From: Schistocerca nitens
Taxonomy: Eukaryota; Arthropoda; Insecta; Orthoptera; Acrididae
DNA: 64,000 bases
Assembly (NCBI RefSeq): GCF_023898315.1
Contig: NC_064621.1
Coordinates: 536,445,383-536,509,382, forward strand
Direction: 5' to 3'
Shown piece by piece: positions 1 to 10,340 of the stretch (its first letter is position 1; every line of letters starts with the position of its first letter). The notes below the pieces were generated by a model that searched no databases, was not told the origin of the DNA, and was given only the letters and a program-made list of their open reading frames with translations. The translations under genes were made by a program, and so were the position numbers.

Positions 1-530
1 GTAGCTACACAACGAGAGGTCCTTGGTTCAAGTCTTCCCTCGACTGAAAATTTTACTTTCTTTATTTTCGCAAAGTTATGATCTGTCCGTTCGTTCATTG
101 ACGTCTCTGTTCACTGCAATAAGTTTAGTGTCTGTGTTTTGCGACCGCACCGCAAAACCGTGCGATTAGTAGACGAAAGGGGAACCGAAAACATTTGATC
201 GCAAGGTCATAGTTCAACCGATTCCTCCACGGGAAAACACATCTGATATATTCTATACGACACTGGTGACGGCATGTGCGTCAATTGACAGGAATATGTT
301 GTCGACCCACTGAACTTTACACTTAGCGAATGGGTAAAAAGATTCTTCTACCTTGCCCGATTTAGGTTTTCTTGTGGATGTGATAATCACTCCCAAAAAA
401 GTGATGAAAACATAAGAGTTTGTCACATAAACTGAAAATGAAAAATTAAACTTTTCACTCCAGGGAAGACTTGAACCTAGGACCTCTCGTTCCGTAGCTG
501 CTCTCGCTAACCACGGGACCACGGCGCTCC
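1..530. mobile_element. Palindromic non-autonomous element with tRNA-like ends (left end cut by window)
   Basis: The right end, read on the minus strand from 530 to about 455, looks like a tRNA gene head: an A-box-like stretch (gtggtcccgtggttagcg) followed by a B-box-like ggttcaagtc. The left end of the window repeats the second half of this head in the opposite orientation (acgagaggtccttggttcaagtcttccct at 11-39), so the element is an inverted repeat with a tRNA-like module at each end and about 380 bp of unique spacer. There is no transposase. It resembles a foldback/MITE or a pair of SINE heads facing each other. The missing left end and flanking duplication lie outside the window. Confidence 0.6.
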
Positions 531-1123
531 TTGACTCCGAGTGTCCTTGATGTTGCCCATCTTCGCATGGACTACTCAGTTTGTATACTTTACTAATTTT
601 TTTCATAGTCCCACACAACTTCTTCCTGTTTCCTCGATTGATCTGTGTTCAGTTATTCAAGGCCTATCCACTGTGCCAACTTATAACTAAATCTGAGGGG
701 TGTGCGATGGGGAGGTTCCCTTGTGAGATGACCATAGTCATGGGACAGCGATATGTACGTATACAGATGGCGGTAGTATCGGGTACACAAAGAATAAAAT
801 GGCAGTGGATCGGCGGAGCTGTCATTTATATTCAGGTGATCCGCATGGAAAGGTTTCCGACGTGATTATGTCCGCACGACGGAAATTAACATACTTTGAA
901 CCGAAATGGTAGTTGGAGCTACATGCATGGGACATTCCACTTCGGAAATTAGAGAATTCAATGTTCCGAGATCCACAGAGTCAAGAGTGTGCCGAGAATA
1001 CCAATTTTCGGGCATTACCTCTCACCATGGACAACGGAGTGGCCGACGGCCTTCACTTAACGACCGAGAGCAGTGGCGTAGGCGTAAAGTTGTCACTGCT
1101 AACAGACAAACAACAATAACCAC

Positions 1124-1382
1124 GCCGGCCGGGGTGGCCGAGCGGTTCTAGGCGCTACAGTGTGGAACCGCGCGACCGCTACGGTCGCAGGTTCGAATCC
1201 TGCCTGGGGCATGGATGTGTGTGATGTCCTTAGGTTAGTTAGGTTTAAGTAGTTCTAAGTTCTAGGGGACTTATGACCACAGATGTTGAGTCCCATAGTG
1301 CTCAGAGCCATTTGAACCATTTTGATTGATGACCACAGATGTTTAAGTCCCATAGCGCTCAGAACCATTTGAACCATTTTTG
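1124..1382 (+). mobile_element. tRNA-derived SINE (family A) with duplicated tail
   Basis: A pol III head with A box (gtggccgagcgg) and B box (ggttcgaatcc), separated by a long variable-arm-like segment as in class II (Leu/Ser-type) tRNAs, is followed by the body typical of this window (gatgtccttaggttagtt ... gctcagagccatttgaacc). A 12-bp target-site duplication, aacaataaccac, lies at 1112-1123 and 1383-1394. The last roughly 55 bp of the body (from gatgaccacagatg) occur twice in tandem with several differences, which is unusual among the copies here. Confidence 0.9.
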
Positions 1383-1737
1383 AACAATAACCACAGAAAT
1401 CAACGAGGGGCGTAGGACGAACGTATCTGTTGGGACAGACTGGCGAACGACGCGAGTGGCTTTGCTAACAGCACCACATCGCCTGCAGCGTCTCTCCTGA
1501 GACCGTGACAATATCGGTTGGAGGCTGCACTACTGGAAAAGCGTGGTATTATTTCAGTTGGTAGCAGCTGATCGTAGGGTTTGAGTGTGGCACAGACCGG
1601 ACGCATCCAAGGACCGAAGTTGTCAACAAGGCGTTGTGCAAGCTGGTGCTGGCTCCGTAATGATGTGGGCTCTGTCTACACCGCATGGACTGGGCCCTCT
1701 GTTCCAGCTGAAACGATCGCTGACTGGAAGTAGTTAG

Positions 1738-4035
1738 TGGTTTAAGAATCATGATAGAAGGTTGTATACATGGAAGAACCCTGGAGATACTAAAAGGTAT
1801 CAGATTGATTATATAATGGTAAGACAGAGATTTAGGAACCAGGTTTTAAATTGTAAGACATTTCCAGGGGCAGATGTGGACTCTGACCACAATCTATTGG
1901 TTATGACCTGTAGATTAAAACTGAAGAAACTGCAAAAAGGTGGGAATTTAAGGAGATGGGACCTGGATAAACTGAAAGAACCAGAGGTTGTACAGAGTTT
2001 CAGGGAGAGCATAAGGGAGCAATTGACAGGAATGGGGGAAAGAAATACAGTAGAAGAAGAATGGGTAGCTTTGAGGGATGAAGTAGTGAAGGCAGCAGAG
2101 GATCAAGTAGGTAAAAAGACGAGGGCTAGTAGAAATCCTTGGGTAACAGAAGAGATATTGAATTTAATTGATGAAAGGAGAAAATATAGAAATGCAGTAA
2201 ATGAAGCAGGCAAAAAGGAATACAAACGTCTCAAAAATGAGATCGACAGGAAGTGCAAAATGGCTAAGCAGGGATGGCTAGAGTACAAATGTAAGGATGT
2301 AGAGGCTTATCTTACTAGGGGTAAGATAGATACTGCCTACAGGAAAATTAAAGAGACCTTTGGAGAGAAGAGAACCACTTGTATGAACATCAAGAGCTCA
2401 GATGGAAACCCAGTTCTAAGCAAAGAAGGGAAGGCAGAAAGGTGGAAGGAGTATATAGAGGGTCTATACAAGGGCGATGTACTTGAGGACAATATTATGG
2501 AAATGGAAGAGGATGTAGATGAAGATGAAATGGGAGATACGGTACTGCGTGAAGAGTTTGACAGAGCACTGAAAGACCTGAGTCGAAACAAGGCCCCCGG
2601 AGTAGACAACATTCCATTGGAACTACTGACGGCCTTGGGAGAGCCAGTCCTGACAAAACTCTACCATCTGGTGAGCAAGATGTATGAAACAGGCGAAATA
2701 CCCTCAGACTTCAAGAAGAATATAATAATTCCAATCCCAAAGAAAGCAGGTGTTGACAGATGTGAGAATTACCGAACAATCAGTTTAATAAGCCACAGCT
2801 GCAAAATACTAACACGAATTCTTTACAGACGAATGGAAAAACTAGTAGAAGACGACCTCGGGGAAGATCAGTTTGGATTCCGTAGAAATACTGGGACACG
2901 TGAGGCAATACTGACCTTACGACTTATCTTAGAAGAAAGATTAAGGAAAAGCAAACCTACGTTTCTAGCATTTGTAGACTTAGAGAAAGCTTTTGACAAT
3001 GTTGACTGGAATACTCTCTTTCAAATTCTAAAGGTGGCAGGGGTAAAATACAGGGAGCGAAAGGCTATTTACAATTTGTGCAGAAACCAGATGGCAGTTA
3101 TAAGAGTTGAGGGACATGAAAGGGAAGCAGTGGTTGGGAGGGGAGTAAGACAGGGTTGTAGCCTCTCCCCGATGTTATTCAATCTGTATATTGAGCAAGC
3201 AGTAAAGGAAACAAAAGAAAAATTCGGAGTAGGTATTAAAATCCATGGAGAAGAAATAAAAACTTTGAGGTTCGCCGATGACATTGTAATTCTGTCAGAG
3301 ACAGCAAAGGACTTGGAAGAGCAGTTGAATGGAATGGATGGTGTCTTGAAGGGAGGATATAAGATGAACATCAACAAAAGCAAAACGAGGATAATGGAAT
3401 GTAGTCGAATTAAGTCGGGTGATGTTGAGGGTATTAGATTAGGAAATGAGACACTTAAAGTAGTAAAGGAGTTTTGCTATTTGGGGAGCAAAATAACTGA
3501 TGATGGTCGAAGTAGAGAAGATATAAAATGTAGACTGGCAATGGCAAGGAAAGCGTTTCTGAAGAAGAGAAATTTGTTAACATCGAGTATAGATTTAAGT
3601 GTCAGGAAGTCGTTTCTGAAAGTATTTGTATGGAGTGTAGCCATGTATGGAAGTGAAACATGGACGATAAATAGTTTGGACAAGAAGAGAATAGAAGCTT
3701 TCGAAATGTGGTGCTACAGAAGAATGCTGAAGATTAGATGGGTAGATCACATAACTAATGAGGAGGTACTGAACAGGATTGGGGAGAAGAGGAGTTTGTG
3801 GCACAACTTGACCAGAAGAAGGGATCGGTTGGTAGGACATGTTCTGAGGCATCAAGGGATCACCAATTTAGTATTGGAGGGCAGCGTGGAGGGTAAAAAT
3901 CGTAGGGGGAGACCAAGAGATGCATACACTAAGCAAATTCAGAAGGATGTAGGTTGCAGTAGGTACTGGGAGATGAAGAAGCTTGCACATGATAGAGTAG
4001 CATGGAGAGCTGCATCAAACCAGTCTCAGGACTGA
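1738..4035 (+). CDS. LINE endonuclease/reverse transcriptase, open but 5'-truncated
   Basis: A single frame of about 765 codons is open from 1738 to the stop at 4033-4035. It has no ATG start because the 5' part of the element is missing. The first 60 residues are the C-terminal end of an apurinic-like endonuclease (QIDYIMV followed by SDHNLLV). The reverse transcriptase follows: KAPGVDNIP, NYRTISLI, DLEKAFDNVDW (about residues 404-414 counted from 1762), RQGCSLSPMLFNLYI and the catalytic FADD box near residue 504. The C-terminal tail holds a conserved YGSETWTI and MWCYRRMLKIRW region and ends RAASNQSQD. The protein would copy the element RNA at a nicked target site. All visible RT catalytic residues are present, but without the full endonuclease and promoter the copy should be inactive by itself. 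I place it in or near the RTE clade; clade assignment is uncertain. Confidence 0.85.
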   Translation, partial: WFKNHDRRLYTWKNPGDTKRYQIDYIMVRQRFRNQVLNCKTFPGADVDSDHNLLVMTCRLKLKKLQKGGNLRRWDLDKLKEPEVVQSFRESIREQLTGMGERNTVEEEWVALRDEVVKAAEDQVGKKTRASRNPWVTEEILNLIDERRKYRNAVNEAGKKEYKRLKNEIDRKCKMAKQGWLEYKCKDVEAYLTRGKIDTAYRKIKETFGEKRTTCMNIKSSDGNPVLSKEGKAERWKEYIEGLYKGDVLEDNIMEMEEDVDEDEMGDTVLREEFDRALKDLSRNKAPGVDNIPLELLTALGEPVLTKLYHLVSKMYETGEIPSDFKKNIIIPIPKKAGVDRCENYRTISLISHSCKILTRILYRRMEKLVEDDLGEDQFGFRRNTGTREAILTLRLILEERLRKSKPTFLAFVDLEKAFDNVDWNTLFQILKVAGVKYRERKAIYNLCRNQMAVIRVEGHEREAVVGRGVRQGCSLSPMLFNLYIEQAVKETKEKFGVGIKIHGEEIKTLRFADDIVILSETAKDLEEQLNGMDGVLKGGYKMNINKSKTRIMECSRIKSGDVEGIRLGNETLKVVKEFCYLGSKITDDGRSREDIKCRLAMARKAFLKKRNLLTSSIDLSVRKSFLKVFVWSVAMYGSETWTINSLDKKRIEAFEMWCYRRMLKIRWVDHITNEEVLNRIGEKRSLWHNLTRRRDRLVGHVLRHQGITNLVLEGSVEGKNRRGRPRDAYTKQIQKDVGCSRYWEMKKLAHDRVAWRAASNQSQD

Positions 4036-4061
4036 AGACCACAACAACAACAACAACAACA
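1738..4061 (+). mobile_element. RTE-like non-LTR retrotransposon (LINE), 5'-truncated
   Basis: The element begins inside the endonuclease coding region and ends with a (CAA)n tail at 4040-4061, the simple-repeat 3' end that also marks the minus-strand copy at 43961. Insertion was into the middle of a Tc1-like transposase remnant. About 11 bp of the Tc1 sequence seem to be missing at the junction when compared by eye with related copies, so I could not find a clear target-site duplication. Other copies of the family lie at about 5580-8745, 43961-44699 and 57255-58000. Confidence 0.85.
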
Positions 4062-4352
4062 CGTGGAGACCATTTCCAGTGATTCATGGATTTCATGTTT
4101 CCGAACAACGATGCGCCACGTCACTGCGTCACAACTGTTCGGGCTTGGGCTGAAGAAAGGTCTGGACAACTCGAGCGGGTGATTTGGCCACCCAGATCAC
4201 CCGACATGGATCTCACCGGACATTTATGGGACACAATCGAGAGGTCGGTTCGAGTACAAAATCCTGCACCAGCAACGCTGCATGGTTCAGTATTTCCGCA
4301 CGGGACTTCCAGCGGCTTCAGCGGGCAAAAGGAGGTCCGACACGAATATCCT

Positions 4353-5579
4353 ACAGTAAACTATGGCAATTCGTTCATCTCCCAGAACTCGCAGAGATGA
4401 GCTTTGGGAAGACTCCATAGCTGAAGACAATCACATAAGGGTCAAGGAGGAAATAGTTGAAGATTCACACCTGTCATACGTGACCCGGTAGACTTTGAAC
4501 AGACTGCGAGTTGGGGTGTCAAGGTGCAAAGCCAACCTCAGGAAGTGGGGCTTCAGTAATGAGGAGGAAACTTGTCAGTGTGTTGACGTACGGGACGAAC
4601 AACATCTGCTAGTCTGCAGGAACCTACCGGCTGCATGCACTACCTGTGATCTTGTTGCAGCCGGCGAAACTGCTGTGATAACAGCCGAATACTGGGCCCG
4701 TCAAAAAATATAATCATCTTGCTGCTTGTTTGTATATATTATTGAATCTGTGCCATAAATACTACTGTACATATTTAATTTTGCAAATTTATGTGAATTA
4801 ATACTTATTAGTTTTTGCAATTATTTTATGTTCTGGACTCGAAAAAAAAAATCCCATGACCCTTTTAGCCTCAGTCCGGTTTCTGTACGATACCAAAACA
4901 GTATATATTCCTGTCGATACATGCAAAGTCTTTCTCTAAACCTACCAACTTTTTTAAAAATCTGTCTTCCAAGATAAGAAGTCGGATCAGTACTGCCTCA
5001 TGTGTTCCGACATTTCTCCAAACCCGAGCTGATGTTCCTCATGTCGATTCCCACGAGTCTTCTATAGGTGATATTAAACTAATGGGTCGGCAATATTCGC
5101 ATCTACCTTCTTTGGACTTGAGGTTATAACATTATTCTTGAAGTCCGAGAGTATTTTCCCTCTCATATACCATATCCATCAGATGCACTAGCGTTTTCAT
5201 GCTGTATCAAAATATGTTAAGAACACAAAAATGGTGAAATAAAAAAAATATTCAACTGATAATCTGGAAAAAATTTATGTGCTTTTATAATATAAATTTG
5301 ACAGTAACATATAAAGAAAACCTGCCAGACATCCAGGGTTCTGCACACTCTGTTCCTAATTGAGAGTTTAAAGAACGTCTTTCACTATACAATATTGCAT
5401 GCTACTCTATTGTATGGTTAAAAATTGGAGAAATTTTCTTGGGTAAAATATTCTGGAAGTAAGTCCCTCATTCGCATCTCTGGGCGAGGATGACCTACTA
5501 GGATTACATCATCAGGCAAAAGTAACTGGTGTTGTACGTTTCAGACCTTGGAATGTTAGATATTTTTATTGGGTACGTA
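4353..5579. other. Unassigned AT-rich sequence
   Basis: No convincing gene or repeat boundary is visible. A short plus-strand open stretch at 4495-4713 encodes a cysteine-containing peptide (WGFSNEEETCQCVDVRDEQH) that resembles the C-terminal tail sometimes found after LINE reverse transcriptases, but it is too short to assign. Confidence 0.3.
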
Positions 5580-6681
5580 AGCTAGAAAACGATGGATAGG
5601 TTTAAGTTAGAAGTATTGGGCATTAGTGAACTGCTGTAGCAGAAAGAACAGAACTTCTGGTCAGATGAGTACAGAGCTACAAATATAAAATGAAATAAGG
5701 TGATACAGGAATAGGTCTAATAACAAATAAGAAAATAGGGATGTGGATAAACCCCATAAACAGAGCAATGAACGCATTATCGCTTCATGTCTATAAAGCT
5801 AATACCCAGCACACCACCACTTAATTTGTCAACTAGCTCCGCAGATGATGAAGATATTTAAAGAATGTATGATGAGTTAAGGAAATTATTCGGATAGTTT
5901 GGGAGGACCAACTGTAATTGTGACTGGGACTGGAATTAGATAATAGGAAATGACTAGAAGTAAAAATGGCAGGAGAACACGAACTGGTGGACAGGAATGA
6001 AAGACGAAGCCACCTCGTAGAATTTTACACAGAGAGCAAAATTATATCATCGCTAATAATTCGTCTGAAAACCATGAAATAAGGTCGAATGAGATGGAGA
6101 GATAGACTCACAAGAAGGTTTGGTACGACAAAGACTTTGAATCCAGATTTTAAACGCTAACACATTTCCAGGGATTCTGACCATAATTTGTTGGTTATGA
6201 AGTTGAGATTAAGACGGGAAAAAATTGCACAAAGTTATGAAGTTAAGAAGATGGGACTTGGATTAGTAGAAAAAGCAGAGATCGTCGAGAGTTCCAAAGG
6301 GAGCGTTAGGCAGCGACTGACTGAAACAGGGTTAAGAAATCCAATAGAAGACGAATGGGTACCCTTGAGAGATAAAATGGTGACGGGTCAAGTACGTAAA
6401 AAGACATAACAGAAATACACGATACTGAATATGATTGACGGAAGGAGAAAATATAAAATTTCAACAAATTAAGCAAGTAGAGGAGAATACAGAGATCTAA
6501 AACAGTGGGATTGACAGGAAGTGCGAAACTGCAAAGCAGAAATGGCTAGAAAAGAAATGCAAGGATATAGAAGCATGTGTAGCTATGGATAAGATAGATG
6601 CCGCATCCAGAGAAATTAAAGAGACGTTGCAGAAAAGAGAAACAGCTGCACGACTATCAAGGGCTCAGATGACAAACCAGC

Positions 6682-7188
6682 CATCGGCCTTGCCGCAGTG
6701 GTAGCACCGGTTCCTGTCAGATCACCGAAGTTAAGCGCTGTCCGGCTGTACTAGCTCTTGGATGGGTGACCATCCGGTCTGCCGAGCGCTGTTGGCAAGC
6801 GGGGTCCATTCAGCCCTTGTGAGGCAAACTGAGGAGCTACTTGATTGAAAAGTAGTGGCTCTAGTCTCGGAAACTGACATACGACCGGGAGAGCGGTGTG
6901 CTGACCACAAGCAGTCATGGACTGTGCGGATGATCCCGGCGGAGGTTTTGAGTCCTCCCTCGGGCATGGGTGTGTGTGTTTGTCCTTAGGATAATTTAGG
7001 TTAAGTAGTGTGTAAGCATAGGGACTGATGACCTTAGCAGTCAAGTCCCATACGATTTCATATACATTTGAACATTTTTTTTTTTTTTTTGCTGACCACA
7101 TGCTCTTCCATATCCGCATCCAGTGACTCCTACGGGCTAAGGATGAGACGGCGGCAGGCCGGTACTGTTGGGCCTGTTCGGGAGGAGG
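6682..7188 (+). mobile_element. 5S rRNA-derived SINE (SINE3 type), copy 1
   Basis: The head reproduces the internal promoter of a 5S rRNA gene: the block caccggttcctgtcagatca, the A box aagttaagc (6729-6737) and the C box tggatgggtgacc (6759-6771). The downstream body includes a segment ending ccatatccgcatccagtgac and ggatgagacggcggcaggcc near 7112-7160, which is also found in the tRNA-headed SINEs at 17022, 20583 and 24758. A perfect 15-bp target-site duplication, agatgacaaaccagc, lies at 6667-6681 and 7189-7203. It is not a functional 5S gene: the 5' and 3' parts of 5S rRNA are missing or diverged and the sequence continues into the SINE body. Confidence 0.85.
6910..7089 (+). mobile_element. 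tRNA-derived SINE (family E), 5'-truncated, nested in the 5S SINE
   Basis: Contains a degenerate B box (aggttttgagtcctcc) followed by gtccttaggataatttaggtt and agggactgatgaccttagcag, a body related to but distinct from that of family A, and ends in a long T tract (7077-7089). An 11-bp duplication, tgctgaccaca, flanks it at 6899-6909 and 7090-7100. The start is inside the tRNA-like head. Confidence 0.85.
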
Positions 7189-8865
7189 AGATGACAAACC
7201 AGCGTGTAGCAGAGAAGGGGTAGCTGAAAGTTCGAAGGAATATGTAGAAGGGCTACATGTGGGAAATTAACTTGAAGGAAATTTTACAGAAAGGGAAACG
7301 ACAGTGGATGAGGAGGAGATGTGAGATACGACACTGCCAGGAGAAACTGAGAGGAGTAGAGGACATTCCCTCAGAACTGCTGATATCCTTGAGAGAGCCA
7401 GCCACGACAAAACTATTCCACCTGGTGTTCAAGATGTGTGAGATACGTGAAATGCCCACGGAATTCAAGAAGAATGTGCGTAAGAAGGCAGGTTATGAAA
7501 TGTGTGAATATTACTGAACTATCAGTTTACAAGTGATGCTTGCAGAATACTGACATGAATTATTTACAGATGAATGGAAAACTAGGGCCTGACCTAAAAG
7601 AAGATAAGCTCGGATTCCGGAGACATGTACGAACACAAGAGGCAATTACTGACTCTACGACTTATCTTAGAGCCTAGGTTAAAGAACAGCAAACGTACCT
7701 TCGTAACATTTGTAGATTTACAGAATCTGTTTGGCAATATTGAATGGACTACACATTCTGAAAGTAGAAGGGATCAGATACAGGGAGCAAAAGTTTATTC
7801 AACAACTTTTACGGAAACCATATTGCAGAATAATGGCCGAAAGACATGAAAGGAAACACTTGATGAAAAATGTGCAAGACAGGTTTTTACTGATTACGCT
7901 AACTGAGCCAGCAGTAAAGAAAACGAATGAGAAATTTGGAGAGGAAATTAAAGTTCAGGGAGAAGAGATAAAGACTATGGAGCTTGTCGATGGCATTGTA
8001 TTTCTTTCAAAGAAAGCCAAAGGCTTGGAAGACGAGTTTAAGGGAATGGATAGTATCTTGAAAAAGGTTATAAGATGAACATCAACAAAAGTAGAACATA
8101 GGTAATTGAATGTAGCAGAATTAAATGAGGTCATACTGAAGGAATTAGCTTAGGAAATTGGACACTAACTGTAGTAGATGAGTTCGGCTTTGTGTGCCGC
8201 AACCCGAAGAATAGAGAATATAAAAAGTAGACTCGCTATAGCACGAGAAGTATTTCTGGAAAAAGAGTAATTTGAGAACATCTAATATAAATTTAAGTTG
8301 TAAGAAATATTTGCTAAAGCTATTTGAGTAGAGTTTATCCTCATACAGTAGTGAAAAGTTTAAGGTAAGCACATCAGTTCAGACATGAAGAGAACAGAAG
8401 CTTTTGAAATGTGGAGATAGCGAAGAATGATAAAGATTAGATGAGTAGATGGAGTTGTGGGGAGGTACTGAATCCACCTAGAGGAAGAGGAAATTTATGG
8501 TAAAAATTGAATAAAAGATAGGAGACTCTCTGAGCCAAGAAGAATAGTCTGTTTGGAAATCAAAGGAAGTGGGGGTGGGGACAGGTAACAGTTGTAGACG
8601 AAGAAAATGGACGAATACATTAAGCAATGTCAAGTGGATGTAGGCTGCAGTAGTTATTTAATGATGAAGAGACTTGCATAGGAGAGAGTAACACGGTGAG
8701 CCGCATCAAAGCAGTCTTTGGACTGAAGACCACAAGAATGACTTGAAACACTGTTAAAATAGAAGCCATCAATGATGTCACTACTGCTGTTAAGGGATGA
8801 GGGATCATTATAAAGGATAGTTCATTTTTAGAAGATGTTTTCAATTGTTAACTTTTAAAGTAATC

Positions 8866-9640
8866 TACGAGGGGCGTTCAATAAATCATCGGCCAGTTTC
8901 GACCGAAAATATGCTGAATTTGATGAACATCGAGGAATATTCCCAATTCAGTTCGTATAGTTTCATGAAGTTCCGATAGGCGGTGGCGCAATGCCCAGCC
9001 TTCAAAATGGCGTCTGTAAAGGAGGTGCGTTCCAAACAGAGAGCAGTCACTGGATTTCTTTTGTCGGAAAACCAGAGTATCGCTGATGTTCATAGATGCT
9101 TGCAGAACTGTACGAAGACCTGGCAGTAAACGAAATCACAGCAACAACAAGGTCGGGAAAATCTGTCCGTTCCCCCACAGACCTGTGACTCCTGTGATGT
9201 TGGAACACTCTCATTCCAGCTGATCGACGGATGCCAATCAAACACCTCGCTCCTTAACTGTATATCTCTGCTGACACACTCGCCCACGAGTTGGGGTTAT
9301 CATCGGTGTGCGCCCGCTGGTTTCCTCGCTGCCTAACAGAAGACCATAAAGATCAACAAAGGACGATCTATGCTGAATATCTTGAGCGTTACGAGGTTGA
9401 TCGTGATAATTTTTTGTCGAAAATCATAACAGACGGTGAAACATGGGTTCATCACTTCGAACAAGAAACAAAAGGGCAGTCCACGGTGTGGAGCCACATC
9501 ATCTCCGAAGATGAAGTTCAAAGCCGTTGTCTCGGCCGGTACAGTCACGGAGACGGTGTTCTGGGACTCTCAACAAGTTATCGTGTTTGATGTCCTCTCT
9601 CACGTCTCGGAAGTGGGATGATGTACTGTCGTGTTGAAAC
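8866..9640 (+). pseudogene. mariner-like transposase remnant
   Basis: Starts with a terminus-like tacgaggggcgttcaataaa. The transposase is in several frames: an N-terminal helix-turn-helix trace near 9005-9130 and a catalytic first-aspartate region at about 9410-9480 reading ITDGETWVHHFEQETKGQS, the mariner signature. Downstream, a fragment at 9520-9570 corresponds to the beta strand after that motif (VVSAGTVTETVFWDSQQVI in one frame). The D2 and D3 regions and the right terminus are not found, so the element is internally truncated and dead. Confidence 0.75.
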
Positions 9641-9924
9641 CATATCTTATCCTTGACAATACGAGTAGTAGTCCGCAATAGCTATAGCAGCTCATCTCAA
9701 ATGAACAGCAGGAAATGTGCACCATTCAAATAGTTTGCCAAACAGTATTGAAGCAGAAATAGTTTACAGCCACATACCACAATCGCTTTTGCTCACTCAA
9801 GTCCCCATACAGCCTAAAAGACCGGTTTTTCGACAAATGGTTTTTGATTCCAAAATACAATGTTTTGGAGCCTCTGCCGTTTGTACTTTTCAGTGCAAAA
9901 CTAAGGGACAAAAGTAACCTGCGC

Positions 9925-10340
9925 GTGTTTACACTGTCTTGTAACACAGCTCGGTGCAGCCTGAACCGTATGTAGAAAGAACTGCTACAGTTTAATGCAA
10001 AGGTAACTGGGAGATAGCTGCAGTGAGACGAAAATAATAACACTTTTATTCAAAGGCAGTAATTACACTAAAGTAAGCACAATTTTTGATGGTCCCCTGA
10101 ACATAAAAAATGTGGGACTTGGTTCTTAATAGGCTGTGTGATCACCGCAGACGTCAATGCATCCTCTGTGCTATGAGCTCCCATGATGGCTACAAGACTG
10201 ACGAGGTGATCTCGTGGTAAGGTGTTCCATTCCTTCACCAGCGCGGATGACAACTGGTGGATGGTCATTGGTGCATGTGCAAGTTCTGCTTTCTAGAAAT
10301 GCTCAACGGGATTTGAGTTAGGTGAACGGGCAGACCAGCC
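9925..10340 (-). pseudogene. Terminal fragment of a Tc1-like element
   Basis: About 400 bp related to the left part of the element at 21091-22632: both contain agaactgctacag/agaactgctaaag, then acacttttattcaaaggcag/acccttttattcaaagacaa. On the minus strand the fragment encodes a transposase C-terminus-like stretch (HQLSSALVKEWNTLPRDHLV, 10180-10260), consistent with a Tc1-type tail. No catalytic region remains. Confidence 0.5.

Larger units (their letters stand above)
722..4352 (+). pseudogene. Tc1-like transposon, copy 1, split by a SINE and a LINE
   Basis: Three blocks on the plus strand (722-1111, 1395-1737, 4062-4352) are colinear with a second copy of the same transposon on the minus strand at 48733-51483. 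The left block starts with a degraded terminus and encodes the N-terminal helix-turn-helix region (from about 906, including ITSHHGQRSGRRPSLNDRE). The middle block carries the central transposase region, and the right block the catalytic C-terminal part (WPPRSPDM then HLWDTIERSV). Stop codons and frameshifts interrupt every block. The right terminal inverted repeat is missing beyond about 4352. It is a dead cut-and-paste DNA transposon that served as a landing site for a SINE (1124-1382) and a LINE (1738-4061). Confidence 0.8.
5580..8745 (+). pseudogene. Decayed, longer copy of the RTE-like LINE
   Basis: Colinear with the LINE at 1738-4061 but starting further upstream, so it retains traces of the endonuclease region (about 5580-6230, including RNERRSHLVEFYTES and SDHNLLVMKLRLR). 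Downstream pieces match the RT region (ILTLRLILEPRLKNSKRTF at about 7640-7700, a degraded catalytic box at about 7980) and the 3' end (gcatcaaagcagtctttggactgaagaccacaa at 8705-8737). Frameshifts and stops occur throughout, making this an old insertion. It contains a 5S-derived SINE at 6682-7188. Confidence 0.75.

Noticed and set aside
1124-1210. tRNA genes (many loci with A and B boxes)
   Set aside because: The heads do not fold into a complete tRNA with acceptor stem and each is followed by the same SINE body.
1762-4035. A host gene annotated by similarity as a craniofacial development protein-like factor or endonuclease
   Set aside because: Such names are commonly given to RTE-type LINE open frames. 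RT motifs, the (CAA)n tail and further copies in the window identify it as a LINE.
6721-6790. A 5S rRNA gene
   Set aside because: Only the internal promoter region is conserved and it continues into a SINE body with target-site duplications; the same structure recurs at 17507.
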